From Enterocola sp045611845 (GTDB taxonomy: Bacteria; Bacteroidota; Bacteroidia; Bacteroidales; Paludibacteraceae): DNA of 43,158 nucleotides. The stretch spans positions 1-43,158 of the forward strand of contig JAZKXZ010000023.1 in assembly GCA_045611845.1 (NCBI GenBank). The letters are read 5' to 3'. The notes beneath the pieces were generated by a model, which had not been told where the DNA came from, did no database searches, and saw nothing but the letters and a program-made list of their open reading frames with translations. A program made the position numbers and the translations under genes. This document shows positions 36,240-43,119 of the stretch, piece after piece (position 1 is the stretch's first letter; each line of letters starts with the position of its first letter).

Positions 36240-37400
36240 TTATTTACTTAACTTTTCTTCTACAAAACACTGACAAAACTCGTTGAATTGTTTCTGCATT
36301 CGCTCTTGTGGAATAAGGATGCGTTTATATTCTGCTATCATTGTAGGACTCAGACTGCGACTCATAGCATATTCCACGACCACCTTATCAGATTCTGGAC
36401 AAAGAATTATTCCTATAGAAGGATTTTCGTTTGAACGCTTCACATCTCTATCCAAGGCTTCTAAATAAAACTCTAATTGACCTAAGTCTTTAGGATGAAA
36501 TTTTGTCTTTTTAAGTTCTACAGCCACTAACGCCTGCAAACCACGATGATAGAAAAGTAAGTCTGCTTTATAGGTAGAAGCACCTACATTTAATTTATAC
36601 TCTTGATCCATAAAGATAAAATCCTTGCCTAGTTCAAGAATAAACTGCTTCATATTTTCTATCAAACTATTCTTTAGTTTTGATTCACTATGCTTAGTTG
36701 GTAATCCTAGAAAATCAACATACAAAGTATCTTTAAAGAATGTTGGAGCATTAGGATAGGTCTCAAGAAAACCTTTAGACATATTTTCCTTACTACTCAA
36801 TAATGAAGAATATGTTTGATTTGTAATACAACGTTGTAATTCTCTAAATGCTAATCTCTCTTTATTCGCATATAAAATATAGAATATACGTTCTTCATAA
36901 TTCTTGCATCTACACAGAATTTCAATGTGATTACTTAAAGTTGTGAATTCTAATATTTTTGGGAAACTTTTTATTGGATTTATTAATTGTGCAGACGCTG
37001 TCTGCACAATTGTAATCACATCATTACTCTGTTGATTTTCACCTATTTGAATTTGTGCAGACGCTGTCTGCACAAATTCAGAATTCAAATATTTTTCAAC
37101 TGTCATAGTAAAGTTTTCTGATGAATATTCTTCATAAAACATTACCATATTATAAATATTTCTTTTGCTATATCCCTTAATATCAGGACGCTTTGAACGA
37201 ATAAACTCTGATAGTTGAGTAACTACCTTGCTCCCCCATTCCTCACTCTTTAGTTTTGCATACACATACCCACCCACATGCCAAGCACTTAGTAAAAGTT
37301 CTTCATTTACTACCCTACTAGCGTTACTTTTGTGTTGAAGAATAATATCTATTACTTCTCCAAATTGTTGTTCTAACGAAATCAATTGATTATTTCCCAT
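36240..37400 (-). CDS. DUF1016/YhcG-type PDDEXK nuclease domain protein
   Basis: A 386-residue protein. Residues 10 to about 100 match the DUF1016 N-terminal domain (LLLSAWHVGGYVYAKLK, WGSKVVTQLSEFI, GYSKRNIYNMVMFYEEY). The C-terminal part is PDDEXK-like: YKADLLFYHRGLQALVAVEL with Asp, Glu and the following Lys as likely catalytic residues, then GQLEFYLEALD and GIILCPESDKVVVEYA. Such proteins occur near restriction or mobile loci; a nuclease role is inferred from the fold. The motif VQTASAQ occurs twice, 22 residues apart (110-116 and 132-138), each coded by a palindrome. A Shine-Dalgarno site precedes the ATG, unlike the other genes here, which suggests transfer. Confidence 0.82.
   Translation of the reverse strand: MGNNQLISLEQQFGEVIDIILQHKSNASRVVNEELLLSAWHVGGYVYAKLKSEEWGSKVVTQLSEFIRSKRPDIKGYSKRNIYNMVMFYEEYSSENFTMTVEKYLNSEFVQTASAQIQIGENQQSNDVITIVQTASAQLINPIKSFPKILEFTTLSNHIEILCRCKNYEERIFYILYANKERLAFRELQRCITNQTYSSLLSSKENMSKGFLETYPNAPTFFKDTLYVDFLGLPTKHSESKLKNSLIENMKQFILELGKDFIFMDQEYKLNVGASTYKADLLFYHRGLQALVAVELKKTKFHPKDLGQLEFYLEALDRDVKRSNENPSIGIILCPESDKVVVEYAMSRSLSPTMIAEYKRILIPQERMQKQFNEFCQCFVEEKLSK
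36985..37011. repeat. Intragenic palindrome, copy 1 (12-bp arms)
   Basis: AATTGTGCAGAC, loop GCT, then GTCTGCACAATT. It lies inside the DUF1016 gene and codes for the second (downstream) VQTASAQ. The core is identical to the palindrome 66 bp away; the flanks differ but stay symmetrical. Confidence 0.85.
37048..37080. repeat. Intragenic palindrome, copy 2 (15-bp arms)
   Basis: TGAATTTGTGCAGAC, loop GCT, then the exact reverse complement of the left arm. It shares the core TGTGCAGACGCTGTCTGCACA with the first copy, 66 bp (22 codons) away centre to centre, and codes for the first VQTASAQ. Confidence 0.85.
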
Positions 37401-37408
37401 ATTTAGTT

Positions 37409-37415
37409 CTCCTCT
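37409..37415 (-). promoter_or_regulatory. Shine-Dalgarno site of the DUF1016 gene
   Basis: The minus strand reads AGAGGAG, 8 nt before the ATG at 37400. It is the clearest Shine-Dalgarno site in the window; the other genes have A/T-rich starts without one. Confidence 0.7.
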
Positions 37416-37450
37416 TTTGAATTAAGTTATTTATACTGAAGTTAACTTCA

Positions 37451-37458
37451 CAAAGTTA
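37451..37458 (-). promoter_or_regulatory. Probable -7 element of the DUF1016 gene
   Basis: The minus strand reads TAACTTTG, matching TAnnTTTG, 50 nt before the ATG. No -33 TTTG lies at 19-22 bp; the nearest is 32 bp away. Confidence 0.45.
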
Positions 37459-37510
37459 CAGAATTTTTCACAATACTATAAACTCACCTACAAAAATACA
37501 TTTCTTAAAA

Positions 37511-37542
37511 ATTGTAAAAACCATTTATCTTTACTACTTTTG
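37511..37542 (+). promoter_or_regulatory. Promoter of the microsatellite transcription unit
   Basis: ATTG at 37511-37514, a 20-bp spacer and TACTTTTG at 37535-37542 give a near-consensus Bacteroidota promoter. The expected start of transcription falls at or just before the ATG at 37549. Confidence 0.65.
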
Positions 37543-37548
37543 TAAAGT

Positions 37549-37698
37549 ATGAGAAATGCAATGTTAAATATTAAGAATGCTTTATGTATGCACGGATGCA
37601 TCGCTGCCGCATACATACATACATACATACATACATACATACATACATACATACATACATACATACATACATACATACATACATACACACGCGTTTAG
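37549..37698 (+). other. Small leaderless open frame or RNA spanning an ATAC microsatellite
   Basis: A 49-codon frame starts with ATG about 6 nt after a good promoter and ends TAG at 37696-37698. It codes for a short hydrophobic/basic start (MRNAMLNIKNALCMHGCIAAA), then Tyr-Ile-His-Thr repeated through the tetranucleotide run. A strong terminator follows 33 nt later. Whether the product is a peptide or an RNA of about 218 nt is not clear. Because 4-nt units are not a multiple of 3, gain or loss of one would change the reading frame after the repeat. The minus-strand frame over the same repeat (MYVC repeats) is an artefact of the repeat. Confidence 0.35.
37610..37687. repeat. Tetranucleotide microsatellite (ATAC), about 19 copies
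   Basis: An unbroken run of 78 nt of period 4 (CATACATACATAC) with no mismatch, about 19.5 units. Such long perfect tetranucleotide runs change length by slippage and in some bacteria control phase variation. Confidence 0.97.
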
Positions 37699-37731
37699 TG
37701 TAGTATCTTGTGTGCTTTTACCAAATAAAAG

Positions 37732-37766
37732 TCGCTGTTTTGCCTAGTGCAAGATAGCGATTTTTT
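37732..37766 (+). terminator. Intrinsic terminator of the microsatellite unit
   Basis: TCGCTGTTTTGC pairs with GCAAGATAGCGA (12 bp, two G-T pairs) around the loop CTAGT and runs straight into TTTTTT. It isolates the microsatellite unit from the operon that starts at 37861. Confidence 0.9.
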
Positions 37767-37803
37767 GTGTTTAACAACAAATGAAATTAGGCCCAAATAG
37801 GGC

Positions 37804-37835
37804 TTTGCAAATATTTACAACTTAAAATACCTTTG
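37804..37835 (+). promoter_or_regulatory. Promoter of the 37861-40971 envelope operon
   Basis: TTTG at 37804-37807, a 20-bp spacer and TACCTTTG at 37828-37835 are a perfect consensus. The leader to the ATG at 37861 would be about 20 nt. A small inverted repeat (GCCC, AAATA, GGGC at 37791-37803) abuts the -33 element and could be an operator. Confidence 0.88.
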
Positions 37836-37860
37836 TCTATTAATTAAAATTTACAATATT

Positions 37861-38355
37861 ATGAGATCAAAATTATTTTTATTAGGAGCCATTGTGGCAG
37901 TAATTTTAAGTTCTTGTGCAGCACCAAAAGCAAAGAACTACAGCGCAGTAGAGTACAGAACAATTGAACCGACACAATCAGTGTTTACCGCACCATTAAT
38001 AGCAGATTTGAAGGTTTCAAAGGAAAAAATTAGTTATGCAGAACGTATTAACGTGAAAGTTAACACAAAAACTGATGCTGAAATACATGCTATTGCAGAG
38101 AAAGAAAAACAAATTGTAATCAACAATGCTGTTAAATCTAATAATGCAGATGTATTAGTTGCACCTATTGTAGAGATTCAAACAGATGCCAATATGTATC
38201 TAGTTATTTCAGTTACAGGTTATCCTGCATCATACCAAAACTATAGAAATGCAACTCCAGAAGACAAATGGATTCTAGAATATAAAGGTGAAGGAAAAAC
38301 AACATCAGCACCAAAACAAGAAGGTGGAATATTTAGCTTATTTAAGAAGAAATAA
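37861..38355 (+). CDS. Lipoprotein of unknown function
   Basis: A 164-residue protein with a lipoprotein signal: a basic start, a hydrophobic core and LSSC with the lipidated Cys at about 19, followed by AAPKAKN. The body holds no motif I recognise; it contains a conserved-looking strand (ADVLVAPIVEIQTDANMYLV) and a basic C terminus ending FSLFKKK. It is the first gene of an operon with the coiled-coil barrel protein (18 nt gap) and the Fn3 protein (12 nt gap), so it probably acts in the same envelope assembly. Confidence 0.75.
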   Translation: MRSKLFLLGAIVAVILSSCAAPKAKNYSAVEYRTIEPTQSVFTAPLIADLKVSKEKISYAERINVKVNTKTDAEIHAIAEKEKQIVINNAVKSNNADVLVAPIVEIQTDANMYLVISVTGYPASYQNYRNATPEDKWILEYKGEGKTTSAPKQEGGIFSLFKKK

Positions 38356-38373
38356 ACTTAGAATTTTATTGAG

Positions 38374-39465
38374 ATGAAAAAGATAGTATTGTTATTATCT
38401 TTCTTGTGTATTGTGTCAAGCATAAGCTTGGCACAATTTTCACGTAGTGTTATTTTACCATCCAATGGTATGACATTGACAGAACAATTGGAATTAGAAC
38501 GCATCGAAGCTGAGAAAAAAGCACAAGAAGAAGCGGAAAAAGAACGCAAGAAACAAGAAGAACTAGCAAAGAAGAAGGCGGAAGAAGAGCGTATCCGTGC
38601 AGAACAAGAAAAGCTAGAAGCTGAGAAAAAAGCTGAGCAAGCTAGGCTCGAAGCCGAAAGGAAAGCAGAGCAAGCTAGACTAGAAGCGGAGCGTAAAGCT
38701 GAGGAGAAACGAAAAAAACAAGAAGCAGAAGCCGAACGCAAGCGTTTAGAAGCAGAGAAAGCACGCATAGAGGCTGAAAAAAGAGCTGAAAAAGCAAGAT
38801 TGGAAGATGAACAAATAAAAGAAGTTGTAGCTGAACGTCTTAAACTAAAAAATGAGGAAGAAGCTCAAAAAGAATTAGAAAAAGAACTTGCAAAGGAGCA
38901 AGCAAGACTAAAAAGAGAAAGAAAAAAAGAGGAAATGAAAGCTAAATTTGCCTCTATTCCATGGTGTAATTTTATAATGGCAAATGCAGGACTTTCTTCC
39001 TCTCCAGACTATGCCTTCGGTTTAACCTATGCAAGAGTAAAACAATTTGGATTCTATGTAAGTGCAATGAGCAATTTTGGATTCAAATTTGATTCAGATT
39101 ATAATGGCTATTACGATTGTTTCGGTCGGGGATTTGAAGGAGCTCTCGGACCTGGACCTATATTTTATACAGGAGAGATAAAATATACACGATTGGAAGC
39201 TACTGTAGGTGGTGTTGTTAGAATGGGCATTCCACTTTACGCATATACAGGTCTGGGATATGGATACCGTGGAGCATTCTGTGAAACAGCCAATGGCCAA
39301 TGGGTAAAATATTTCAACAATAGTACTGTTTATAATGGCGTAGTCTTTGAAATCGGGTTGATGGGAAATATCAAGGGTTTTGCTATATCAGCAGGTTACT
39401 CTATGATTGCTAATGATGATGCCTATTTCCCTGAAGCTAAAATAGGTATTGGTTATTGTTTTTAA
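38374..39465 (+). CDS. Outer-membrane barrel with a long periplasmic charged helix
   Basis: A 363-residue protein in three parts. Residues 1-20 are a signal peptide (ending ISLAQ). Residues about 38-195 are almost pure Glu/Lys/Arg/Ala/Leu in a repeating pattern (AEKKAEQARLEAERKAEQAR and similar), the composition of a single alpha helix or coiled coil; at 1.5 angstroms per residue, 155 residues would span about 23 nm. Residues about 200-363 are a small beta-barrel ending in GIGYCF, with Phe as the last residue. The barrel should sit in the outer membrane and the helix in the periplasm, perhaps reaching the cell wall. Similarity to TolA-type helices is compositional only. It is the middle gene of a three-gene operon. 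Confidence 0.8.
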   Translation: MKKIVLLLSFLCIVSSISLAQFSRSVILPSNGMTLTEQLELERIEAEKKAQEEAEKERKKQEELAKKKAEEERIRAEQEKLEAEKKAEQARLEAERKAEQARLEAERKAEEKRKKQEAEAERKRLEAEKARIEAEKRAEKARLEDEQIKEVVAERLKLKNEEEAQKELEKELAKEQARLKRERKKEEMKAKFASIPWCNFIMANAGLSSSPDYAFGLTYARVKQFGFYVSAMSNFGFKFDSDYNGYYDCFGRGFEGALGPGPIFYTGEIKYTRLEATVGGVVRMGIPLYAYTGLGYGYRGAFCETANGQWVKYFNNSTVYNGVVFEIGLMGNIKGFAISAGYSMIANDDAYFPEAKIGIGYCF

Positions 39466-39477
39466 AAAATAAAGAAA

Positions 39478-40971
39478 ATGAAAAAATATTTGAAACATAT
39501 CGCTACTATAACATTTATACCTTTATTCCTATGTTTATGGGGATGTGTAGAAGAAGTAAGAATTTATCCCATAAATATAGATCAGAGTTATGTAAGATTT
39601 GAAAATGGTAACACAAAATTAACTGCATACAGTGAAGGGGAACACCATAGTATAATTAATGCAAATTGTGGTTTCTATTATAGTACCAAACAAGATGTAA
39701 CTTCTGATGATAGAGTATGTTATGCAACAAATAAAGGTTATTCTTCTTTTTATTGCATTTTAAAGGGTCTAGAAGACTCTACTACATATTATGCCAAGGC
39801 TTTTGCAAGTAATATAACCGGCACAATCTATGGTGAAGAATTCTCATTTACAACTCCCACACCACCAAGGGTCAAAACATTATCTGTGAGTGAGGCTACA
39901 ACAACTTCTTTCAACGTTGAAATAGAACTTAGCTCATTAGGTAGCACAGAAAGTTCTACAGTTGATTATTTAGGTGTGTTATATTCATCTACAAATAGTA
40001 TTCCACCATATATTCCAAATTACTATGTTAGTGCCTCAAAGATGACAAAAGGGAAACATACAATTGAAATTACAGATCTTAAGCCAAACACTACATATTG
40101 GGTACGTGCCTATGTTAAAAATTCATCTTCTTCAGGAGCATATGGCGAAGTTCTAGAGATAAGAACCAAATCTGCTCCTACAGTTACATCAAATGAGTTA
40201 ACTATAATAGATATCAACTCTATTAAATTAAGTGCAAAAGTTACATCTAGTGAAACCTGTGATCTTATAGAAATAGGATTTTGCGTAGGGAATACTTCAA
40301 ATCCAGATATATCTTCACACACAAGAATACCATGTGGCAACGATTTAGGAGATTTTGAATATATACTTTCTGAACTAACGGGTAGTACATATTACATTAG
40401 ACCTTATGCTATATACGATGAAGGCTCTGTAGTTTATGGCAAGGAATTAAAACATATACCTTTATATGTCGATTTGGGACTTTCTGTAAAATGGGCAACA
40501 ATGAATGTAGGTGCAACCTCACCAGAAGATTATGGTAATTATTATGCTTGGGGTGAAACTTCACCTAAAAGAAGTTATAGTAGTTCAGATTACAATTATT
40601 CAGGTAATTATCCTACCACATTACCTCTTAACAAGGATGCAGCAAACGTAAACTGGGGAGGTGATTGGCGAATGCCTACTAAAGAAGAACAAGATGAACT
40701 TCGCACAAAATGTACTTGGACATGGACTACAGTTAACGGCGTAAAAGGATGTAAGGTAACTAGCAAACAAAATGGGAAATCGATATTCCTTCCTGCAGCA
40801 GGATTCAAAGAATATTCTAGCACAACAGATGCAGGAGTATATGGAGACTATTGGAGTAGTTCTCGTTATAATAATGACAGGTCGCATCTTTTTAATTTCA
40901 ACAACTTAGGAACAGGTGAAAGAAATTTTTCACGTTATCGTGGGCTATCTGTACGTGCAGTATTACCTTAA
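39478..40971 (+). CDS. Fn3-repeat lipoprotein with FISUMP-like C-terminal module
   Basis: A 497-residue envelope protein. The signal ends LCLWGC, so it is probably a lipoprotein (Cys at about 23). Three Fn3-like domains follow, each ending in the TTYYAKAFASN, TTYWVRAYVKN or STYYIRPYAI motif. The C-terminal 165 residues, from YVDLGLSVKWATMNVGAT to SRYRGLSVRAVLP, form a module common in Bacteroidales surface proteins (FISUMP-like), with GDWRMPTKEEQDELR, KSIFLPAAGFKE and YWSSSRY. It is the last gene of the operon. Right after the stop, in the same frame, lies a recognisable T9SS type A tail, annotated separately. Confidence 0.82.
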   Translation: MKKYLKHIATITFIPLFLCLWGCVEEVRIYPINIDQSYVRFENGNTKLTAYSEGEHHSIINANCGFYYSTKQDVTSDDRVCYATNKGYSSFYCILKGLEDSTTYYAKAFASNITGTIYGEEFSFTTPTPPRVKTLSVSEATTTSFNVEIELSSLGSTESSTVDYLGVLYSSTNSIPPYIPNYYVSASKMTKGKHTIEITDLKPNTTYWVRAYVKNSSSSGAYGEVLEIRTKSAPTVTSNELTIIDINSIKLSAKVTSSETCDLIEIGFCVGNTSNPDISSHTRIPCGNDLGDFEYILSELTGSTYYIRPYAIYDEGSVVYGKELKHIPLYVDLGLSVKWATMNVGATSPEDYGNYYAWGETSPKRSYSSSDYNYSGNYPTTLPLNKDAANVNWGGDWRMPTKEEQDELRTKCTWTWTTVNGVKGCKVTSKQNGKSIFLPAAGFKEYSSTTDAGVYGDYWSSSRYNNDRSHLFNFNNLGTGERNFSRYRGLSVRAVLP

Positions 40972-41052
40972 ACATCATTCAACGGCAGTCTACAACCAGG
41001 TGTTTACCTTGTCTCTATAGAAAACGACATTGTTAAAGTGATGATTAAATAA
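40972..41052 (+). pseudogene. Stranded T9SS type A sorting-domain tail
   Basis: Directly after the TAA of the Fn3 protein, in the same frame, 26 codons read TSFNGSLQPGVYLVSI then ENDIVKVMIK and a second TAA. This is the last half of a Por secretion-tail (type A) sorting domain, whose usual form ends L-x-x-G-V-Y-x-V ... K-V-x-x-K. The first half of that domain is missing, so it is a relic of an earlier gene whose body was replaced by the FISUMP-like module. Confidence 0.7.
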
Positions 41053-41070
41053 TTTTTATAAAAAATGTAG

Positions 41071-41090
41071 GGACACTGCGCGCAGTGTCC
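41071..41090. repeat. Perfect 20-bp GC-rich palindrome
   Basis: GGACACTGCG is followed by its exact reverse complement CGCAGTGTCC. It lies between the T9SS relic and the terminator and has no T-tract of its own. Confidence 0.75.
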
Positions 41091-41101
41091 GCATCTCCAA
41101 T

Positions 41102-41130
41102 CCGCAGTCAACCACGACTGCGGTTTTTTT
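41102..41130 (+). terminator. Intrinsic terminator of the envelope operon
   Basis: CCGCAGTC pairs with GACTGCGG (8 bp, GC-rich) around AACCAC, followed at once by TTTTTTT. It lies downstream of the sorting-domain relic and ends the operon that began at 37861. Confidence 0.92.
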
Positions 41131-41154
41131 GTTAACAAATCTCTCTTATGTTTT

Positions 41155-41185
41155 TTTGCAATAAATAAAAAAATCACTACATTTG
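41155..41185 (+). promoter_or_regulatory. Promoter of dnaX
   Basis: TTTG at 41155-41158, a 19-bp spacer and TACATTTG at 41178-41185 match the Bacteroidota consensus fully. The ATG is 26 nt past the -7 element. Confidence 0.88.
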
Positions 41186-41210
41186 CGATAGCAAAATTTA
41201 AACAGAGTCT

Positions 41211-42323
41211 ATGGAAAATTTTATAGTATCTGCTAGAAAGTATCGTCCTACCACCTTTGATATGGTTGTAGGCCAAAATTCTTTGGTTACTACTCTAAAA
41301 AATGCCATTGAGTCTAAAAAAATTGCTCACGCATATCTTTTCTGCGGTCCACGTGGTGTGGGTAAAACTACCACAGCGCGTATATTAGCTAAGGCTATCA
41401 ACTGCTCAGATACCACTTCGAGCGAGCCATGTAACAAGTGCGAATCTTGCATAGCATTCAACGAAGGCCGTTCATACAATATCCACGAGCTAGATGCCGC
41501 ATCAAACAATAGTGTAGAAAATATTAGAGAACTTGTAGATCAAGTACGCATCCCACCTCAAATGGGTTCGTATAGCGTATATATCATCGACGAAGTGCAC
41601 ATGCTATCTCAAGCAGCTTTCAATGCCTTCCTTAAAACACTGGAAGAGCCACCATCATACGCTATTTTCATTCTTGCTACCACAGAAAAGAACAAGATTC
41701 TTCCTACTATTCTTTCTCGTTGTCAAGTATACGATTTCAACCGTATTAGTGTTAACGACACTGTAAATCACCTAAAATCTATTGCAGAAAAAGAAGGCAT
41801 CACAGCCGAAGAAGATGCGCTAAACGTAATAGCAGTAAAATCAGACGGTGGTATGCGCGACGCGCTTTCTACATTTGACCAAGTAGTAAGTTTCTGCAGC
41901 AAAAATATTACATACAAAAACGTAGTAGAAAACCTAAACATTCTAGACTACGACTACTACTTCAAACTTACTCAAAACTGCTTTGATATGCAGATTTCTC
42001 CTGCACTTATCCTTGTAAACGAAATTTTGAGCAAAGGTTTTGAAGTAGGCAATATTATTTCTGGCTTGCTAGAGCACACTCGCGACCTGCTTGTAAGTAA
42101 AAATCCAGAAACTGCCAGTTTGCTTAACGTAGGCGCAGGCATAAGAGATAAATATCTAAAACAAGCAGAAATTATTCCTCAAGATTTCCTTCTTGATGCA
42201 CTTGAGCTTTGCAACCAAGCCGAGCTTGAATACAAACAAAGCAAAAACAAAAGACTTCTACTAGAACTTCTTATCATCCGTATGTGTCAGCTTATGGATG
42301 TAAAAAAAAAAGTAAATTCTTAA
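41211..42323 (+). CDS. dnaX: DNA polymerase III clamp-loader subunit DnaX (gamma-length product)
   Basis: A 370-residue clamp-loader ATPase that opens the beta clamp with delta and delta-prime. It has Walker A GPRGVGKT at 46-53, a Cys4 zinc site of spacing C-x8-C-x2-C-x2-C (NCSDTTSSEPCNKCESC), Walker B region IIDEVHML with D127-E128, and the arginine-finger segment TTEKNKILPTILSRCQ. Domain III ends near LLLELLIIRMCQLMD, and the frame stops a few codons later, after a run of ten A. That is where E. coli and Thermus gamma ends. The tau-specific C terminus follows in the -1 frame. It has its own promoter and is not part of the upstream operon. Confidence 0.93.
   Translation: MENFIVSARKYRPTTFDMVVGQNSLVTTLKNAIESKKIAHAYLFCGPRGVGKTTTARILAKAINCSDTTSSEPCNKCESCIAFNEGRSYNIHELDAASNNSVENIRELVDQVRIPPQMGSYSVYIIDEVHMLSQAAFNAFLKTLEEPPSYAIFILATTEKNKILPTILSRCQVYDFNRISVNDTVNHLKSIAEKEGITAEEDALNVIAVKSDGGMRDALSTFDQVVSFCSKNITYKNVVENLNILDYDYYFKLTQNCFDMQISPALILVNEILSKGFEVGNIISGLLEHTRDLLVSKNPETASLLNVGAGIRDKYLKQAEIIPQDFLLDALELCNQAELEYKQSKNKRLLLELLIIRMCQLMDVKKKVNS
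42302..42312 (+). promoter_or_regulatory. A10 slippery run in dnaX
   Basis: Ten A residues (42302-42311) then G. The dnaX frame reads GTA AAA AAA AAA GTA; the -1 frame reads AAA AAA AAA AGT and stays open for 200 more codons. The heptamer A AAA AAA fits a -1 ribosomal slip, and an A run this long also permits transcriptional slippage: one extra A, or loss of two, joins the frames. A weak AGAAGA/TCTTCT stem lies at 42327-42346, farther away than usual. Confidence 0.7.
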
Positions 42324-42925
42324 GAAAGAAGAATAACAAATCTTCTATCCTACCTTTCTTTACCATTGAAACACAAGTAGCATCTACACCTACTCCTAAA
42401 GAGGCTGTAAGACCTGCTGCACCTACTCCAAAAGCAGAAGAAGCACCAGCCGTGGTTAGAAAAACTACTATAATAAACAATGAAAACAAAGGTAAACTTA
42501 GCAAACTACTTCTAGGCAGAAACGCAAGTGCAGAAGACGATAGCGCACAAAACCAAAACAACCTAAGAAACAACTCTTTCACTGCAGAACAACTAGGTGC
42601 ATCTTGGTTAACTTTCTCAAAAAGAATACCACAACTTCCTGATATTCACTATATTTTTGCTAAAGAACCAGAAATTAACGGCACTCAGGTAAGAGTCACT
42701 GTAACAAGTAGTATTGTAGAAAACAAACTACAAGAAAACATGCAATTACTAAAACAACACTTATGCAACGACGTAAAGAACGATTACATAAATGTTGTTA
42801 TAGAACTAGATAAATCTGCTGTAAATACACTCAGCCTTACCCAAAAAGAAAAAGCTCGATTAATGAATGAGAAGAATCCACAACTTATGACAATGTTCAA
42901 GGAGTGGAAACTGAAACTATATTAG
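42302..42925 (+). CDS. dnaX: Tau-specific C-terminal part of DnaX (-1 frame)
   Basis: From the A run the -1 frame stays open to the TAG at 42923-42925. It codes for a basic linker (KSKFLRKKNNK), a Pro/Ala-rich linker (VASTPTPKEAVRPAAPTPK), then a folded part of about 110 residues (SFTAEQLGASWLTFSKRIPQ, DIHYIFAKEPEI, VIELDKSAV, EKARLMNEKNPQLMTMFKEW). Such a domain is typical of Bacteroidota DnaX C termini and binds the polymerase or helicase in tau. Joined to the upstream frame by a single shift, the full product would be about 571 residues. A local ATG at 42284 exists but would miss the whole ATPase, so I do not treat this as a separate gene. Confidence 0.75.
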   Translation, partial: KKKSKFLRKKNNKSSILPFFTIETQVASTPTPKEAVRPAAPTPKAEEAPAVVRKTTIINNENKGKLSKLLLGRNASAEDDSAQNQNNLRNNSFTAEQLGASWLTFSKRIPQLPDIHYIFAKEPEINGTQVRVTVTSSIVENKLQENMQLLKQHLCNDVKNDYINVVIELDKSAVNTLSLTQKEKARLMNEKNPQLMTMFKEWKLKLY

Positions 42926-42926
42926 T

Positions 42927-43056
42927 TTATAGGGCAACTTTCACGTTACCCTCGTCTTCAAAATCCTCGAGTACCTATGTACACTCCGGTTTCTCAGACT
43001 TCAGGATGCCTAAAATTGGTAATGTTGCCAAAAATGGTTGGTAAAACCTTTGTAAT
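42927..43056 (-). pseudogene. Possible short broken frame convergent with dnaX
   Basis: On the minus strand a frame reads LATLPILGILKSEKPECT, a TAG at 42977-42975, then VLEDFEDEGNVKVAL and TAA at 42929-42927. Only one stop breaks it and the codons look protein-like, so it may be the end of a degraded gene. It is short and I do not recognise the family. Confidence 0.25.
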
Positions 43057-43080
43057 TACCTAACATTCAACAATATACAG

Positions 43081-43119
43081 TAACTTTGATGAAACATGTT
43101 TCATCAAAGTTATTTTTTT
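43081..43119 (+). terminator. 32-bp palindrome with T-tract downstream of dnaX
   Basis: TAACTTTGATGAAACA is followed by its exact reverse complement (43081-43112), then seven T. It looks like a strong intrinsic terminator for dnaX, but it lies within 8 nt of the next start codon, so it could also be a terminal repeat of an inserted element. Confidence 0.65.

Noticed and set aside
37610..37687. CRISPR-like array
   Set aside because: The repeat unit is 4 bp with no spacers and no cas genes nearby, so it is a microsatellite.
37488..37688. Minus-strand frame coding for MYVC repeats
   Set aside because: It is created by the tetranucleotide repeat and has no promoter.
42284..42925. Independent gene starting at ATG 42284
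   Set aside because: The start lies inside dnaX domain III coding sequence; the frame makes sense only as the tau end of DnaX reached through the A10 run.
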